NCBI GenBank assembly: GCA_017311315.1
Contig: CM029663.1
Span: 38,886,622 to 38,950,621, forward strand
Length of the DNA stretch: 64,000 bases
Direction of reading: 5' to 3'
Source of the DNA: Dendrocalamus latiflorus
Taxonomy: Eukaryota > Streptophyta > Magnoliopsida > Poales > Poaceae
A program made the position numbers and the translations under genes. Numbering within the stretch: position 1 is the first letter of the stretch; every line of letters starts with the position of its first letter. This document shows positions 44,884-55,570 of the stretch, in pieces. The notes beneath the pieces were generated by a model. The model ran no database searches. It was not told the origin of the DNA and saw nothing but the letters and a program-made list of their open reading frames with translations.

Positions 44884-46494
44884 ATGGCACCAAAGAAAGC
44901 TTCACCATCGGCGGCGAAGAAGAAGAAGGCAGAGGCGGCGAAGTCTCGCGTCAGCACGAGGGCTTCGGCTCTAGCAGTCGCAGGTATGAGCAGTGGTGTA
45001 GGTGCGACCGAGGGCCCCGCTATCGACGCGACGACCAACCCCGCGACCAACCCCGTCACCGACGTGACGACCGATCCCACCAGCACCGCCCCGACGACCA
45101 ACCCCGCCATCGACGCGACGACCAACCACGCCACCAACGTGACGATCGATCCCACCAACACTGCCCCGACGACCAACCCCGGCGACAACAACGCGGCGCG
45201 CAACCTAGGCGCGAAGGCCGTGGTCACCACCTCGCCGGCGGTACCGCCAAGCGCGCAGACGGCCCCGGCCATGCCCGCAGTAGAGACGGCCCTGCTGGCG
45301 GCCCTCAGTGCGTTTCAGCGGGAGCTAACGGACCTCCACAGAGCCGTCCGGGACATGCAGGAGGCCCGGAGCCAACACCCCCCTCCAGCAGTGGCATCCG
45401 AACCTGCCACGAAAAGGGCGCATAGCTGCGATGCCCCCACGTGTAGCCGCGCCCCACTACGGCGCGTAGACCCGGAGCCCCCGCTTTCTGCGGGCCTACA
45501 GCAGACGCCATGGCCCGAAGATTTCAAGTTCCCGAGCGTCATTGAGGCCTACAAAGGCGACTCCGACCCGCGAGAGTTCGTGCGCGTGTACGAGACCGCC
45601 ATCGAAGCCGCTGGCGGAGATGACACCACGAAGGCAGAAGGGCTCCCCCTCGCGCTACAAGGGGTGGCGCTGTCCTGGTTCTTCACCATTGAACCATAGT
45701 CCATCTACGCGTGGGAACAGGTCCGTAACCGACTCTACAACAACTTCCAGGGAAACTACATCGAGCGTGTCGACGCGGACCAGCTCTTTGCAGTCAAGCA
45801 GAAACCGGAGGAAAGGCTCCGGGACTACTTCAAGCGCTTCACAAAGGTGCGCTGCCAAGTCAAGGACGTCAACGAAACAACGGTCATCAACGCAGCGATA
45901 CAAGGCCTCCGACCGGGGCCGATGGCCGAGTACAACGCGCAAAAGCCCATTAAGACAGTCGGGAAACTCTTCGACATGATGGAAGAGTATGCCAGAGCGG
46001 AGTAGGACGCACGGAGGCGACACGGTGATGACTCCGACTCTAACAAGGCGGAAGGCTCGGTCAAGACCGAAGACTCGCCAAAACAGGGCCCTTCGAAAGG
46101 CAAGCGTAAGCAAGAGCCGCTGAAGGGCGCCTCCAAACGCAAGGACCCCCAACACAATGACGAGCCAGGCGACAAGCCCAAGCGCGATCAGCGCAAGTCC
46201 AGGAAATCTCGTTACGTTTTTGACATCGAGGGCGGCTCCGAAGACAATGCCCCAGGTCACGGAGGCCGAGGACGCCGAGGATGAGGACGGGGACGTGGCC
46301 GAGGTCGAGACGACCGGGGTCGAGACGACCGGGGTCGAGACGACCGGACCCGCGAACAGTACGGCGACCAGCACCACGGGCAATGGTGCGAAATCCACGG
46401 CCGGGGCAACCACGACACGCGTGCTTGTGCCACTATCGCAGCGCTACGGCAGAGCGTTGCCAGGGACAAAAACCCGGATACACGCGCGCCCGTT
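44884..46494 (+). pseudogene. D Gag
   Basis: It starts MAPKKASPSAAKKKKAEAAK 32 bases after the primer site, continues with Thr/Asn/Pro-rich repeats (ATTNPATNPVTDVTT) and the Gag core (WPEDFKFPSVIEAYKGDSDP, VALSWFFTIEP). In-frame stops occur at 45697-45699 (where A has Asn-Ser), 46003-46005 and 46282-46284. The basic tail KRDQRKSRKSRYVFDIEGG is followed by an Arg/Gly/Asp repeat and the histidine motif CEIHGRGNHDTRAC (46387-46428). All of these are in one frame, so only point stops break it. Confidence 0.87.
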
Positions 46495-47261
46495 GTGGCT
46501 CACGTCCAGCACCCCCAGGACCAAGGAGCACAGGCCCAGGAAGGCTTCCTGTGCATCCAGGCGCACGTACAGCAACCTCGGGAAGGCCTCCTACAGCTAC
46601 AAGCCCCGGAGGGAGCCCAGCGCAGGATTATCAACGTTATCTCCGGAGGCTCCTCACTGGGGTTCGCTTCGGCAAGACAAGGGAAGGCTTACGCGCGGAG
46701 GCTACACCACGTCGCGGCATACCCGGCGCAGGCGCCACCAGAATGGGCACAGCATGAAGTCACATTCACGCCCGCCGACGCCGAGGGCGTGGAGTTCCCC
46801 CACCAAGACCCTTTGGTCGTTCGGGTCCTCGTAGCCGGGTGTGACGTCCGGCGCGTCCTAGTCGATGGAAGAAGCTCCGCAAACATCCTCTTCGCTGCGG
46901 CCTTGACCAAATGGGGATCCCTCGGAGCCATTTGGGCCCTTCGGGCGTCCCGCTGCAAGGGTTTGGAGGGCAGCCCTTGCGTGCCTTAGGCCAGATATGC
47001 CTCCAAGCCTCTTTCGGCCAAAACGACAACGTCAGGAGCGAGGACGCCATCTTCGACGTGGTCGACATCGTATACCCCTACAACGCCATAATAGGACGGC
47101 CGCTCCTAAACACCATCGGGGCAGTCCCGCATCACGGTTTCCTGTGCATGAAGCTTCCCGGGCCGCGGGCCATCATCACCATTCACGGCGACCAGGACAT
47201 GGCCCGGCACATAGAGCTTGGCACCAGGGGCCCATGCCACGCGGGTCGCCAAGGCACCTAA
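46495..47261 (+). pseudogene. D aspartic protease
   Basis: It continues Gag's frame with a Gln-rich linker, INVISGGSSLGFASA, HEVTFTPADAEGVEF and the active-site region VLVDGRSSANILFAA. A frameshift near 46905 leads into MGIPRSHLGPSGVPLQGFGG, YNAIIGRPLLNTIGAV and LCMKLPGPRAIITI, ending at 47261. The catalytic triad reads D-G-R instead of the D-G-G seen in A, which should impair activity. No RT follows. Confidence 0.86.
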
Positions 47262-47432
47262 GCCGGGAGGGCGGATGCGGAGCCCTCGGGGACTCCCCGA
47301 GCGTCCCGCGCTCCACGCGCGCAAGGTTGCCCCGGTCGCGGCGGCCCGTCAATGATCGCCCCACCCTCCTAGCGGTTAGTGCTTGGCATCCCCCCTTCTT
47401 TTGTAAGTGCTTACCCGCGCAAACCGAAATTT

Positions 47433-47438
47433 AATAAA
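47433..47438 (+). terminator. Putative poly(A) signal after gag-protease of D
   Basis: AATAAA in a conserved block with CTTACCCGC, matching the A site at 15486-15491. Confidence 0.45.
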
Positions 47439-47471
47439 GTTCACCGTTTGCACAAATTTCTGTTCTTCAAA

Positions 47472-47807
47472 ACAAAGACACGCGTTCGCGCGCGCACTCT
47501 CCGTCAAAGATACGGGCATGAGTATAAACAAAGACACGCGTTAACGCGCGCACTCTCCGTCAAAGATACGGGCATGAGTATAAACAAAGACACGCGTTCG
47601 CGCGCGCACTCTCCGTCAAAGATACGGGCATCAGTATAAACAAAGACACGCGTTCATGCGCGCACTCTCCGTCAAAGATACGGGCATGAGTATAAACAAA
47701 GACACGCGTTCGCGCGCGCACTCTTTGTCAAAGATACGGGCATGAGTATAAACAAAGACACGCGTTCGCACGCGCTCTCTCCGTCAAAGATACGGGCATG
47801 AGTATAA
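47472..47807 (+). repeat. Array R1 of D: six 56-bp units
   Basis: Units start ACAAAGACACGCG at 47472, 47528, 47584, 47640, 47696 and 47752, with a CGCGCGCACTC core and GGGCATGAGTATAA ends. Homologous to the 55-60-bp array of A. Confidence 0.92.
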
Positions 47808-48600
47808 ACAAAGACGAGCGGGGGGATGCCTCCGCTCGCACTCCACGGAGTATAAATAAGACGTAGCGTCGAGGTCCGCCTTCGCACGCAATTTCACCGC
47901 CCGCAACGCGCGGAGGTTCGCCTCCGCACGCAGTCTACGGACTCTAAATAAGACGTAGCGCGCGGTCCGCCTCCGCACGCACTCCACGAAGTATAAATAA
48001 GATGTAGCGTCGAGGTCCGCCTCCGCACGCAATTTCACCGCCCGCAACGCGCGGAGGTTCGCCTCCACGCGCAGTCTACGGACTCTAAATAAGACGTAGC
48101 GCGAGGTCCGCCTCCGCACGCACTCCACGGAGTATAAATAAGACGTAGCGTCGAGGTCCACCTCCGCACGCAATTTCACCGCACGCAACCGCGGAGGCTC
48201 GCATCCGCGCGCAGTCTACGGACTCTAAATAAGACGTAGCGCGATGTCCGCCTCCGCACGCACTCCACGGAGTATAAATAAGACGTAGCGTTGAGGTCCG
48301 CCTCTGCACGCACTCCTCCGGAGTATAAAGAAGACGCGGATGCTATCCCTGCGCACTCTACGGAGTATAAACAAGACGCGAACCCCGCGCACGCATGGGC
48401 GCCGCCCCAGTGCGTACTCTTCGGAGTATAAATAAGACATGGATGTATATCCCGCGCACTCCTTCGGAGTATAAATAAGACGCGGATGTTGTCCCTGCGC
48501 ACTCTACGGAGTATAAACAAGACGCGAACACCGCGCACGCACGGGCGTCGCCCTAGTGCGTACTCTTCGGAGTATAAATAAGACGCGGATGCTGTCCCGG
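47808..48600 (+). repeat. Array R2 of D: 141- and 146-bp higher-order repeats with TATA-like boxes
   Basis: The box AGTATAAATAAGACGTAGCG recurs at 47849, 47990, 48131 and 48271 (period 141 bp, with a divergent ACTCTAAATAAGACG box midway). From 48320 a second type, ACTCTACGGAGTATAAACAAG, recurs at 48355 and 48501 (146 bp). Over a dozen (G/A)AGTATAAA boxes occur in 790 bp. Confidence 0.88.
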
Positions 48601-48889
48601 GGCACTACTTGGAGTATCAACAACGCGTGGGCATCGACCCCCACGTACTTCAGAACACAGCTTACCCCAGCTAATTCTACGGGGGGCAAAGTGCACCACG
48701 GGGGCCCGCTCCCATGCGTCGCCTGCAGAGTACCAAGACGACGTGTTAAGAGGCTGGGTCCCGCGCGAGCACACCCGCGAGCGGGAAACAGCACAGGCTG
48801 GTCCCCATGCAGGCACACCCGCGGGCGAGAAGCACCAGAGGCTGGTTCCCGCGTGAGCACACCCGCGAGGCTGTCTTTGCTGCCACCAC

Positions 48890-49500
48890 TTCGAATGATG
48901 GGGGACGGAGCGCTCGCGCGTCTACCTCGACTAGGCGCCAGCTCCGCCGCCACCACCTGGAAGGATGGGGGACGGAGTGCTCGCGCGTCTTCCTCGACTA
49001 GGCGCCAGCTCCGCTGCCACCACCTCGAAGGATGGCGGACGGAGCGCTCACGCGTCTACCTCGGCTAGGCGCCAGCTCCGCCGCCACCACCTCGAAGGAT
49101 GGGGGACGGAGCGCTCGCGCGTCTACCTCGCCTAGGCGCCAGCTCCGCGTCCACCACCTCGAAGGATGGGGGACGGAGCCCTCGCGCGTCTACCTCGGCT
49201 AGGCGCCAGCTCCGCCGCCACCACCTCGAAGGATGGGGGATGGAGCCCTCGCGTGTCTACCTCGGCTAGGCGCCAGCTCCGCCGCCACCACCTCGAAGGA
49301 TGGGGGACAGAGTGCTCGCGCATCTACCTCGGCTAGGCACCAGCTCCGCCGCGACCACCTCGAAGGATGGGGGACGGAGCGCTCGCGCGTCTACCTCGGC
49401 TAGGCGCCAGCTCCGCTGTCACCACCCCGAAGGGTAGGGGACGGAGCGCTCGCGCGTCTACTTCGACGTCTACTCCGACTAGGCGCCAGCTACGCCGGAG
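48890..49500 (+). repeat. Array R3a of D: about nine 67-bp units
   Basis: The block GACGGAGCGCTCGCGCGTCT recurs at 48904, 48971, 49038, 49105 and 49172 and onward, exactly every 67 bp, with CTAGGCGCCAGCTCCGCCGC and CACCTCGAAGGATGGGG between. Confidence 0.93.
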
Positions 49501-50023
49501 GGGATATCGGTCTGAGCGCGTATGGTTATCACAACTACGTATATACCTCGATCACATTTCCCCCGCAGGGTGCAACCCATCGCGTACGGGCGCGCGCGCA
49601 AACCCTCCGAGCCTACCATGGGACGATGTAGCCGGAGGGTGGCAACGTACTTCGCGAGATCTGGTCAAAACTGTTCTTGGTATTTGCTAAGGATGTTTAC
49701 AAAGGCGCACAGACAACCCCGGCGCATCAGGCTGTTACTCGGCAGGCTCATCCTTGACATGCCCCCGTACCGCCCGTACCGAGGTCCCACTCGAAGACGC
49801 CCGACTTGCCTAGAAATCCAACGCTTCCTCAGTTCTTTGCCAGCGCCGAAGACGCCGTCGGGTTGCGAGGTCAGAGATCAGCAGCCGGCCCCAGTTAGGT
49901 AGCTGCTCGGGACAATGGGGCAGGAATCAGAACAGCGGAAAACTCCGTATTTTCGCAAACACAAAACGAGGAAGACAACCCGGGCTTCAGTTACAACACA
50001 CCCTAACACACGACAACCTCCTA
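49501..50023. other. Spacer between R3a and the antisense gene of D
   Basis: Mixed-composition sequence corresponding in position to 14051-14740 of A. I see no domain and no clear minus-strand AATAAA. Confidence 0.5.
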
Positions 50024-53000
50024 TCACACTTGTGGATCCACGGTGTCCTCCGGAGCCGCGGCGCCATCATCGTCACGTCGAGGGACCTCGTCCAGAAACC
50101 GGCCAAGGTTCCCCTCGCCGTACAAGTTCCTCCGCAGCTCGACTAGGGCTGCGGCCTCGCCGCAATACTCACATATCCGCTCATGGAAGAACTTCACGGC
50201 GCGGCGTACCGCTCGCACGGCGCCGGACATTACGCCGATCCAGTTGGGGATCGGCTAACTCCGCAACATGCTCGCAACCACGGTGTCGCAGGAGCGCGCA
50301 CATCACACACGACGCCACGTATGCGCAGTGGCTGCCGAAGACCACCGCGGCGCCACGCGCAACGCCGGCCGCCTCTCCAATCCACCGGAGTGACCGCGAC
50401 AAGTCCTCGGGCCCGAAGGAGCGCGCCGGCACTTCGGCAACAAGCCCTTTGAGAGTGTCTTCCAGGGCCAGTATGGCGCCCCAGGCGGCGGCCGAAGCGT
50501 CGCCCAAGGCTTGATCCCGCTCTACGAGAACTCGATCCCGCTCCGCGAGAGAGGTAGCAAGCTCGCTGTTCCTCCCCTTCTGAGCGGCGATTTGTTGTAC
50601 AAGGCCGTCTCGCTCTGCAGCAGCCTCTTGCCGCACCGCTTCCGCGGCCGAGGTTCGTGCCGCGGTAACAAGCCCATCGGTGCGCGCTTGCATCTCCGCG
50701 CACTCCGACTCCAGGAGGCGTATGCGAGCATCCTGGGCGGATCGCACTTCCGTAGCTCCCAGCAACTCTTCCTCGGCGGCCCGCAGCCTGCTCCGTATCG
50801 CTGCTCCCTCGCGGGCATAAGTACTTTGCAGGGCCTGGGCCAGCACGAGCGTCTGTGCGATGCAGGCGTTAGAAAATGCGGAGCGGCGGCAAAGGGGTCT
50901 AAAAGACAGACGCTTACCCGCACCCCTGACACCTCCAATGCATCTCCAAGGCGCCCCGACCCGTAGGTCTGCAACGCCTGCTGTCCGATGCTGGAGGCCA
51001 CCTCCTCCGCAATCCCGTGCCATGCCCTCAAAGTATCCGGCGGAGGGACGAAGTCCGCCGGGCTTGGCCGCGCGGCACCTGTGTCGCCAGCACCGGCACC
51101 CCCGCGCTCAAGGAACGGTTCCTCCTCCGGGATAAGTGTCGCTGCGAAGGGGAATTCCACATGTCACGACGCGTAAAAAGAAAAAAAAAGAAAAAAAATC
51201 GAAGGAGTTCCATCATAACCTACCTTCGGTCGCGGGCGGGAGGCTTCGCGGAGATGTCTCCCTAGCCGCGGGCGGAAACGCTTCCACGCCGGCCCCAACG
51301 GACGGCGCTGTCTCGGAAGGCCGGGGGACCACCGAGCCAGGACCTCGCGCCAACCGAACCTGCGCCACTGTCATCGTGGCCCGAGGGGCTGGGAGGGGGT
51401 GGGGCGGAGGGACCTCGATGCTTGAAGCAGGGCCCCACAAGTTCCCAACACCGGTCGCCACAACGAACCCTCGCGAAGTCCGCGGAAGGGAGGACTGTAG
51501 GCGCGCCCGCTTCGCTTGGGCGGAAGGTATCACCACGGTACCCGCCACAGAAGGGGCCCCTCCGGCAGCATCATCCACTAAAGAGGTCTCCACAGCTACA
51601 ACGGTAGAGGTCAGGGACTTCATTCCCATGACGTCCGCGGGGGGTTACCCCCACCTTCGCGGGAGACACCCCCGCCTCCGCGGGCGACACCTCGGCCCCA
51701 GCCGTCGAGGTTAGCAAGGGTGGCGCTCCACACGCTCCCGTGAAGGGTAGCCCCGCCAAAATCACGTCGGAGACGAGGACTCCGCACCGATGTCGCCAGC
51801 AGGCACCACCACCTCGGCAACGGTCGTGGACAACGGGGCCTCCGCGGCACGCCCTCCGCTGCCGGTGCCCCCGCCCTCAATCTCCGCGCCCTCTAAATCT
51901 GAGTCGGCATACCTCGCTGAACTCGACCCCGGGCTCACCACGCCGGCAGGAGCGGCGGCAGCCGCCGTACGGGCCGCGGTCGCGGTGCTCCGGGTCCTTT
52001 TGCGGGACGGCGCCTTCGTCTTCGCGGCACCATCATCCTCCTGCTGCTGGGCCGGAGGGGGGCGATCTGGCACAGGAAGCCCCAAGGCCTCACACACGCG
52101 GTTTATCCGCCCCAACCCGGCCTCCGCGGTCGCAGCTGCGCGTTGCCCGTGCTCTCTACCGGTGTATGGCCCGAGGCACACGCGCGCGGCGCGCTCCGCG
52201 TCCTCAAGGCGAGTCCCTGCCCAAGACGGCATATTTGCGTCAACGCAATATATACAATTGCGGAGGAAGATATGATGAAGACTTACGAAGGCCAATCGGC
52301 ACGGGCAACGAGCAAACGGACGGGCGAACGTTGTCATCTCGACGTTCGCCGACTGTGAAGCGCCAACTGTGGGCAAGTGGCATCGCACCAAGCATCATAT
52401 ACTCCTCGGCAAGATGGCGCATATTGAAGCGGGCGGTGACCCCCACAAGCCTCCGCGCTCTCAGCTCATCTTCCTGGTCAAGCGCCAGGCTGGGGGCGGT
52501 CTTGAATGTAATCGGCCCGCCCATGCATTCAAGGCCGCTGCCACTCGTTACACGATGGTAGAACCACCGCCTCGCCTAGTTGACCTCCCACTTCCCTCGG
52601 GTCGCATTCGCAGGGAAGAGCTTCCCACATGTCGCCCGCAGGAGGAAGTTGACGCTGCCAAATTTCGACACCGTGTCGTCCTTCCGCTCCTTCGGTTGGC
52701 ACCGGGCCTCATGCAGATACGCGAACAAGGAAGCGCTGGGCCAACACCCCTCCGCGCGCAGGGCCCAGCTGTACACGGTGAGGCGAGCCACCGCGTTCGG
52801 AGTCAATTGTGACAACCCAACTTGAAGGTCCGCAGCACCGCCCCGACAATTGCTGCGGACGAAATGCGAAGCCCGGCTTCGAAGTAGGCAACGAAGACGA
52901 TCGCCTTCGACTTCCTAGGGCGCGGCTCCGTTTCATCATCGGCGGGCAACCGCACAACGTGGCGATCCGATAGCTTCCCATCTCGCAGCAGCGAATGGAT

Positions 53001-53186
53001 GGTGTCCTCCGTCACGAGCGTGCGGCCCAACTCCCCGGAATACGGACCCTGACTCTTCTTCGCCGCCCACCACTTGTCTGCCGCCGGCGGATCGCGCTCC
53101 CCCAGCGTGTATTTCACCTCCAAAGGCGAGGACCACCTGCGGATAGCATAGCCACCCGCCTGAGTCCGCTCATTGCAAGTCGCCAT
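50024..53186 (-). pseudogene. Antisense gene of element D: PF04195-like domain plus coiled coil, four exons
   Basis: It starts at ATG 53186 (MATCNERTQAGGYAIRRWSS) and matches the A gene throughout. Exon 1 has SPLEVKYTLGERDPP, TLVTEDTIHSLL, LTPNAVARLTVYSWALRAEG, FGSVNFLLRATCGKLFPAN and FNMRHLAEEYMMLG. Introns: 52217-52286 (GTAAGT...GGGCAG), 51142-51223 (GTAGGT...TTCGCAG, with a T-rich middle) and 50853-50917 (GTAAGC...GCACAG). Exon 2 encodes LGRINRVCEALGL and a Ser/Ala-rich linker with basic SRKRTRS; exon 3 PSPADFVPPPDTLRAWHGIA; exon 4 a coiled coil (RSRLRAAEEELLGAT) and a tail FFHERICEYCG. A one-base deletion near 52805 and a shift near 50235 break it. Its role is unknown. Confidence 0.75.
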
Positions 53187-53839
53187 CAACATCCACCGGG
53201 AACTAGGCGGCGGAAAGGGAGCGCAGGAACAGGGCGAGCGAATGCGAAAAGCACCGTGAACAACTAAAAAGCGTGAGGCGGCGTGGGCACAATACCACGG
53301 GGGTTTCTTACCCTAAGCGCGAAGGGCCAACGGCAACCGCTCACCTCCCCATGCGCGAAGTCGAAGCATCGCGGCGGTCCACGCAGCCAGCATGTGACCG
53401 TGATCGTACAAAGTCCTTTCACCACACGAAGCGTCGCTAGCGTCCCGCCGCGTGTCGGTCCGCACAAGCAATAAACACAGGTCGCGCGTCCCGGTAAAGC
53501 CTTCGGCTCGACCCTCGCCGCACCTGTCCGAATGGACAACCGCAGGCCCGCACCGTAGGTGCAACCGAGGATCGGCGAGCAGCGCAACCGCTCGTAGCCG
53601 GTGGCGCGCGTTGGGAGGGGGGCGACCAACAGGCGGCACGCCTACAACGCCGCGCCACGTGCCCCGCCCCTCTTGAGGAAGGAACTTGACAGCGGGCGAC
53701 CCGTTGGTACACCAATCGCAACCCGCCGCGTGTTCGTCACGAATGGACAAGCGAGTACGAATACAGCAGCCCGACTGTGTCAGCCCGAGGGTCGGCGCGA
53801 TTCCCGGAGCCATTAAAGCGCACTACCAGCGGCACCCCC
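53187..53839. other. 5' flank of the antisense gene in D
   Basis: Probable promoter-side region of the antisense gene. Bases 53570-53830 are conserved in C (420-715) and, in part, in A (10380-10440 complement). No TATA box can be singled out. Confidence 0.45.
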
Positions 53840-54395
53840 AATAGCCAGCTCCGCTGCCACCACTTCGAAGGATGGGGATGGAGCGCTCACACGTCTACTT
53901 CGACTAGGCGCCAGCTCCGCTGCCACCACCTCGAAGGGTAGGGTACGGAGTGCTCGCGCGTCTACTTCGACTAGGCGCCAGCTCCGCTGCCACCACCTCG
54001 AAGGATGGGGGACGGAGCGCTCGCGCGTCTACTTCGACTAGGCGCCAGCTCTGCTGCCACCACCTCGAAGGGTAGGGGACGGAGCGCTCGCGCGTCTACT
54101 TCGACTAGGCGCCAGCTCCGCTGCCACCACCTCGAAGGGTAGGGGACGGAGCGCTCGCGCGTCTACTTCGACTAGGCGCCAGCTCCGCTGCCACCACTTC
54201 GAACGATGGGGGACGGAGTGCTCGCGCGTCTACTTCGACTAGGCGCCAGCTCCGCTGCCACCACCTCGAAGGGTAGGGGACAGAGTGCTCGCGCGTCTAC
54301 TTCGACTGGGCGCCAGCTCCGCTGCCACCACTTCGAAGGATGGGGAATAGAGCGCTCAAGCGTCTACTTCCGACTAGGCGCCAGCTTCGCTCCCA
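53840..54395 (+). repeat. Array R3b of D: about eight or nine 67-bp units
   Basis: It is the same unit and orientation as R3a (GCGCTCGCGCGTCTACTTCG with ACTAGGCGCCAGCTCCGCTG), with its own consensus. It lies on the opposite side of the antisense gene. Confidence 0.92.
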
Positions 54396-54655
54396 CCGCT
54401 TAGCATCCCCAGACCACCCTGCAAACGTCTGCGACGGTCCAACGTCTGGGATCCAGCGGGGCCCCTGACCCAGCACCATGCGTCGGAGGCATAGCTTCCC
54501 CTCGGTAGGGCGTTCCGGCCGAATCTGAAGGTGAAGGTGAGCGGGCACCGGTTTACCCACAACGCACTCAACCGTGGGGTACAGATCGGCCTTTCGGCCC
54601 ATAGCCCCCACGAGTCGAAGGTCACGCGACGTCCCTGCCCTGTGGCAGGTTTTGA

Positions 54656-54767
54656 CACGTTCTCGTAAACAGAAATGATTCAGTACATCGACATTCCCTG
54701 ATGGTAACGCCGGTGGGCGCAATCAGAGAGCGCAGCGAGACTCAAGCATTTCTGTCTTCGAGAGCAG
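54656..54767 (-). repeat. Imperfect hairpin of element D
   Basis: Arm 54659-54683 (GTTCTCGTAAACAGAAATGA) pairs with arm 54741-54766 (its complement reads CTCTCGAAGACAGAAATGCT). The loop is about 60 bases and contains TACATCGACATTCCCTG. Homologous to hairpin 2 of A. Confidence 0.6.
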
Positions 54768-55570
54768 GTCAAGCCTTGCCATTTCCATACGAAAGCACGG
54801 TGCGCGAGCAGGACCCTGTGGACGTCCAAGACTTCTACAACAAGTTGTGACGTATTCCCATAAGTAGGTCGTCTATTGTTCATCAGTGCTCGCTGACATT
54901 AGCATCAGTAGACGCAATCATCAAACGCGGATGAACAATAGTTGGCCTGCATGTGAAAAGATAACCGCGTGCAGGTATAAGAAGAGTAACCAAGGGTGAG
55001 CAAGGAACAGGCCACGACACCGGCGTATTTATACCCAGGCCCACTCGGCGAGGAGTCGCCAGGATGACGGAAGGTCAACCGGCGGCATGCCAATCATCGG
55101 GATCGCAGTCGATCGGCGCCCGGCGGTTCAACTGAATCCCACGACGCTCTAAGGGCAGCCGGACGCGTGCCCACATCCAGTGCAGGGCAGGCGGAGCAGC
55201 CGTGCCAGCCTACCCTTGGTAAAGGCAGGCGCGATTCCAGGCGTCATTAAAGCGCACTCCTGGACCTGGCGACCATCTCCCTGAACTGCCACCGCATCGC
55301 GCGAAGCATTCCCCGAGACTCGGCTGCCAGGGGCAGCCGACCAAGTTCGACTTTGCCCGGACCTCGTCTCCATCGAAGCCTTCGGCCTTCCCGCTTCCTT
55401 CGACCTCGAGACCGCGCCAGCTTTGGGACCCGAAGACAGCCCCCGCGCAAGCAGAACCAAACGGGCAGACTATCCGACTCATCAAGCATCACAGGCCGAT
55501 GGGACGGAGGGGGCCAAAGGACTCAGCGACATGGCTTCAGCCCGTGAAGTCCGTCACCATGAGAGGCTCC
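54768..55570 (+). other. 3' non-coding region of D up to the polypurine tract
   Basis: No ORF is supported. GTATTTATACCC at 55024-55035 reads as a TATAAATAC box on the minus strand and could serve the antisense gene. The final block ACATGGCTTCAGCCCGTGAA and CCATGAGAGGCTCC is shared with A and C and abuts the LTR. Confidence 0.5.

Noticed and set aside
47472..47807. Regular 56-bp repeats resembling a CRISPR array
   Set aside because: There are no unique spacers: the whole unit repeats, and the context is a plant retrotransposon.
47672..48538. Long minus-strand frames in the arrays of D
   Set aside because: Repeat artefacts, same reason; homologous frames are not kept in A or E.
49915..50514. 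199-codon + strand frame in D
   Set aside because: It is the shadow of the antisense gene's last exon, which has homology to A on the minus strand.
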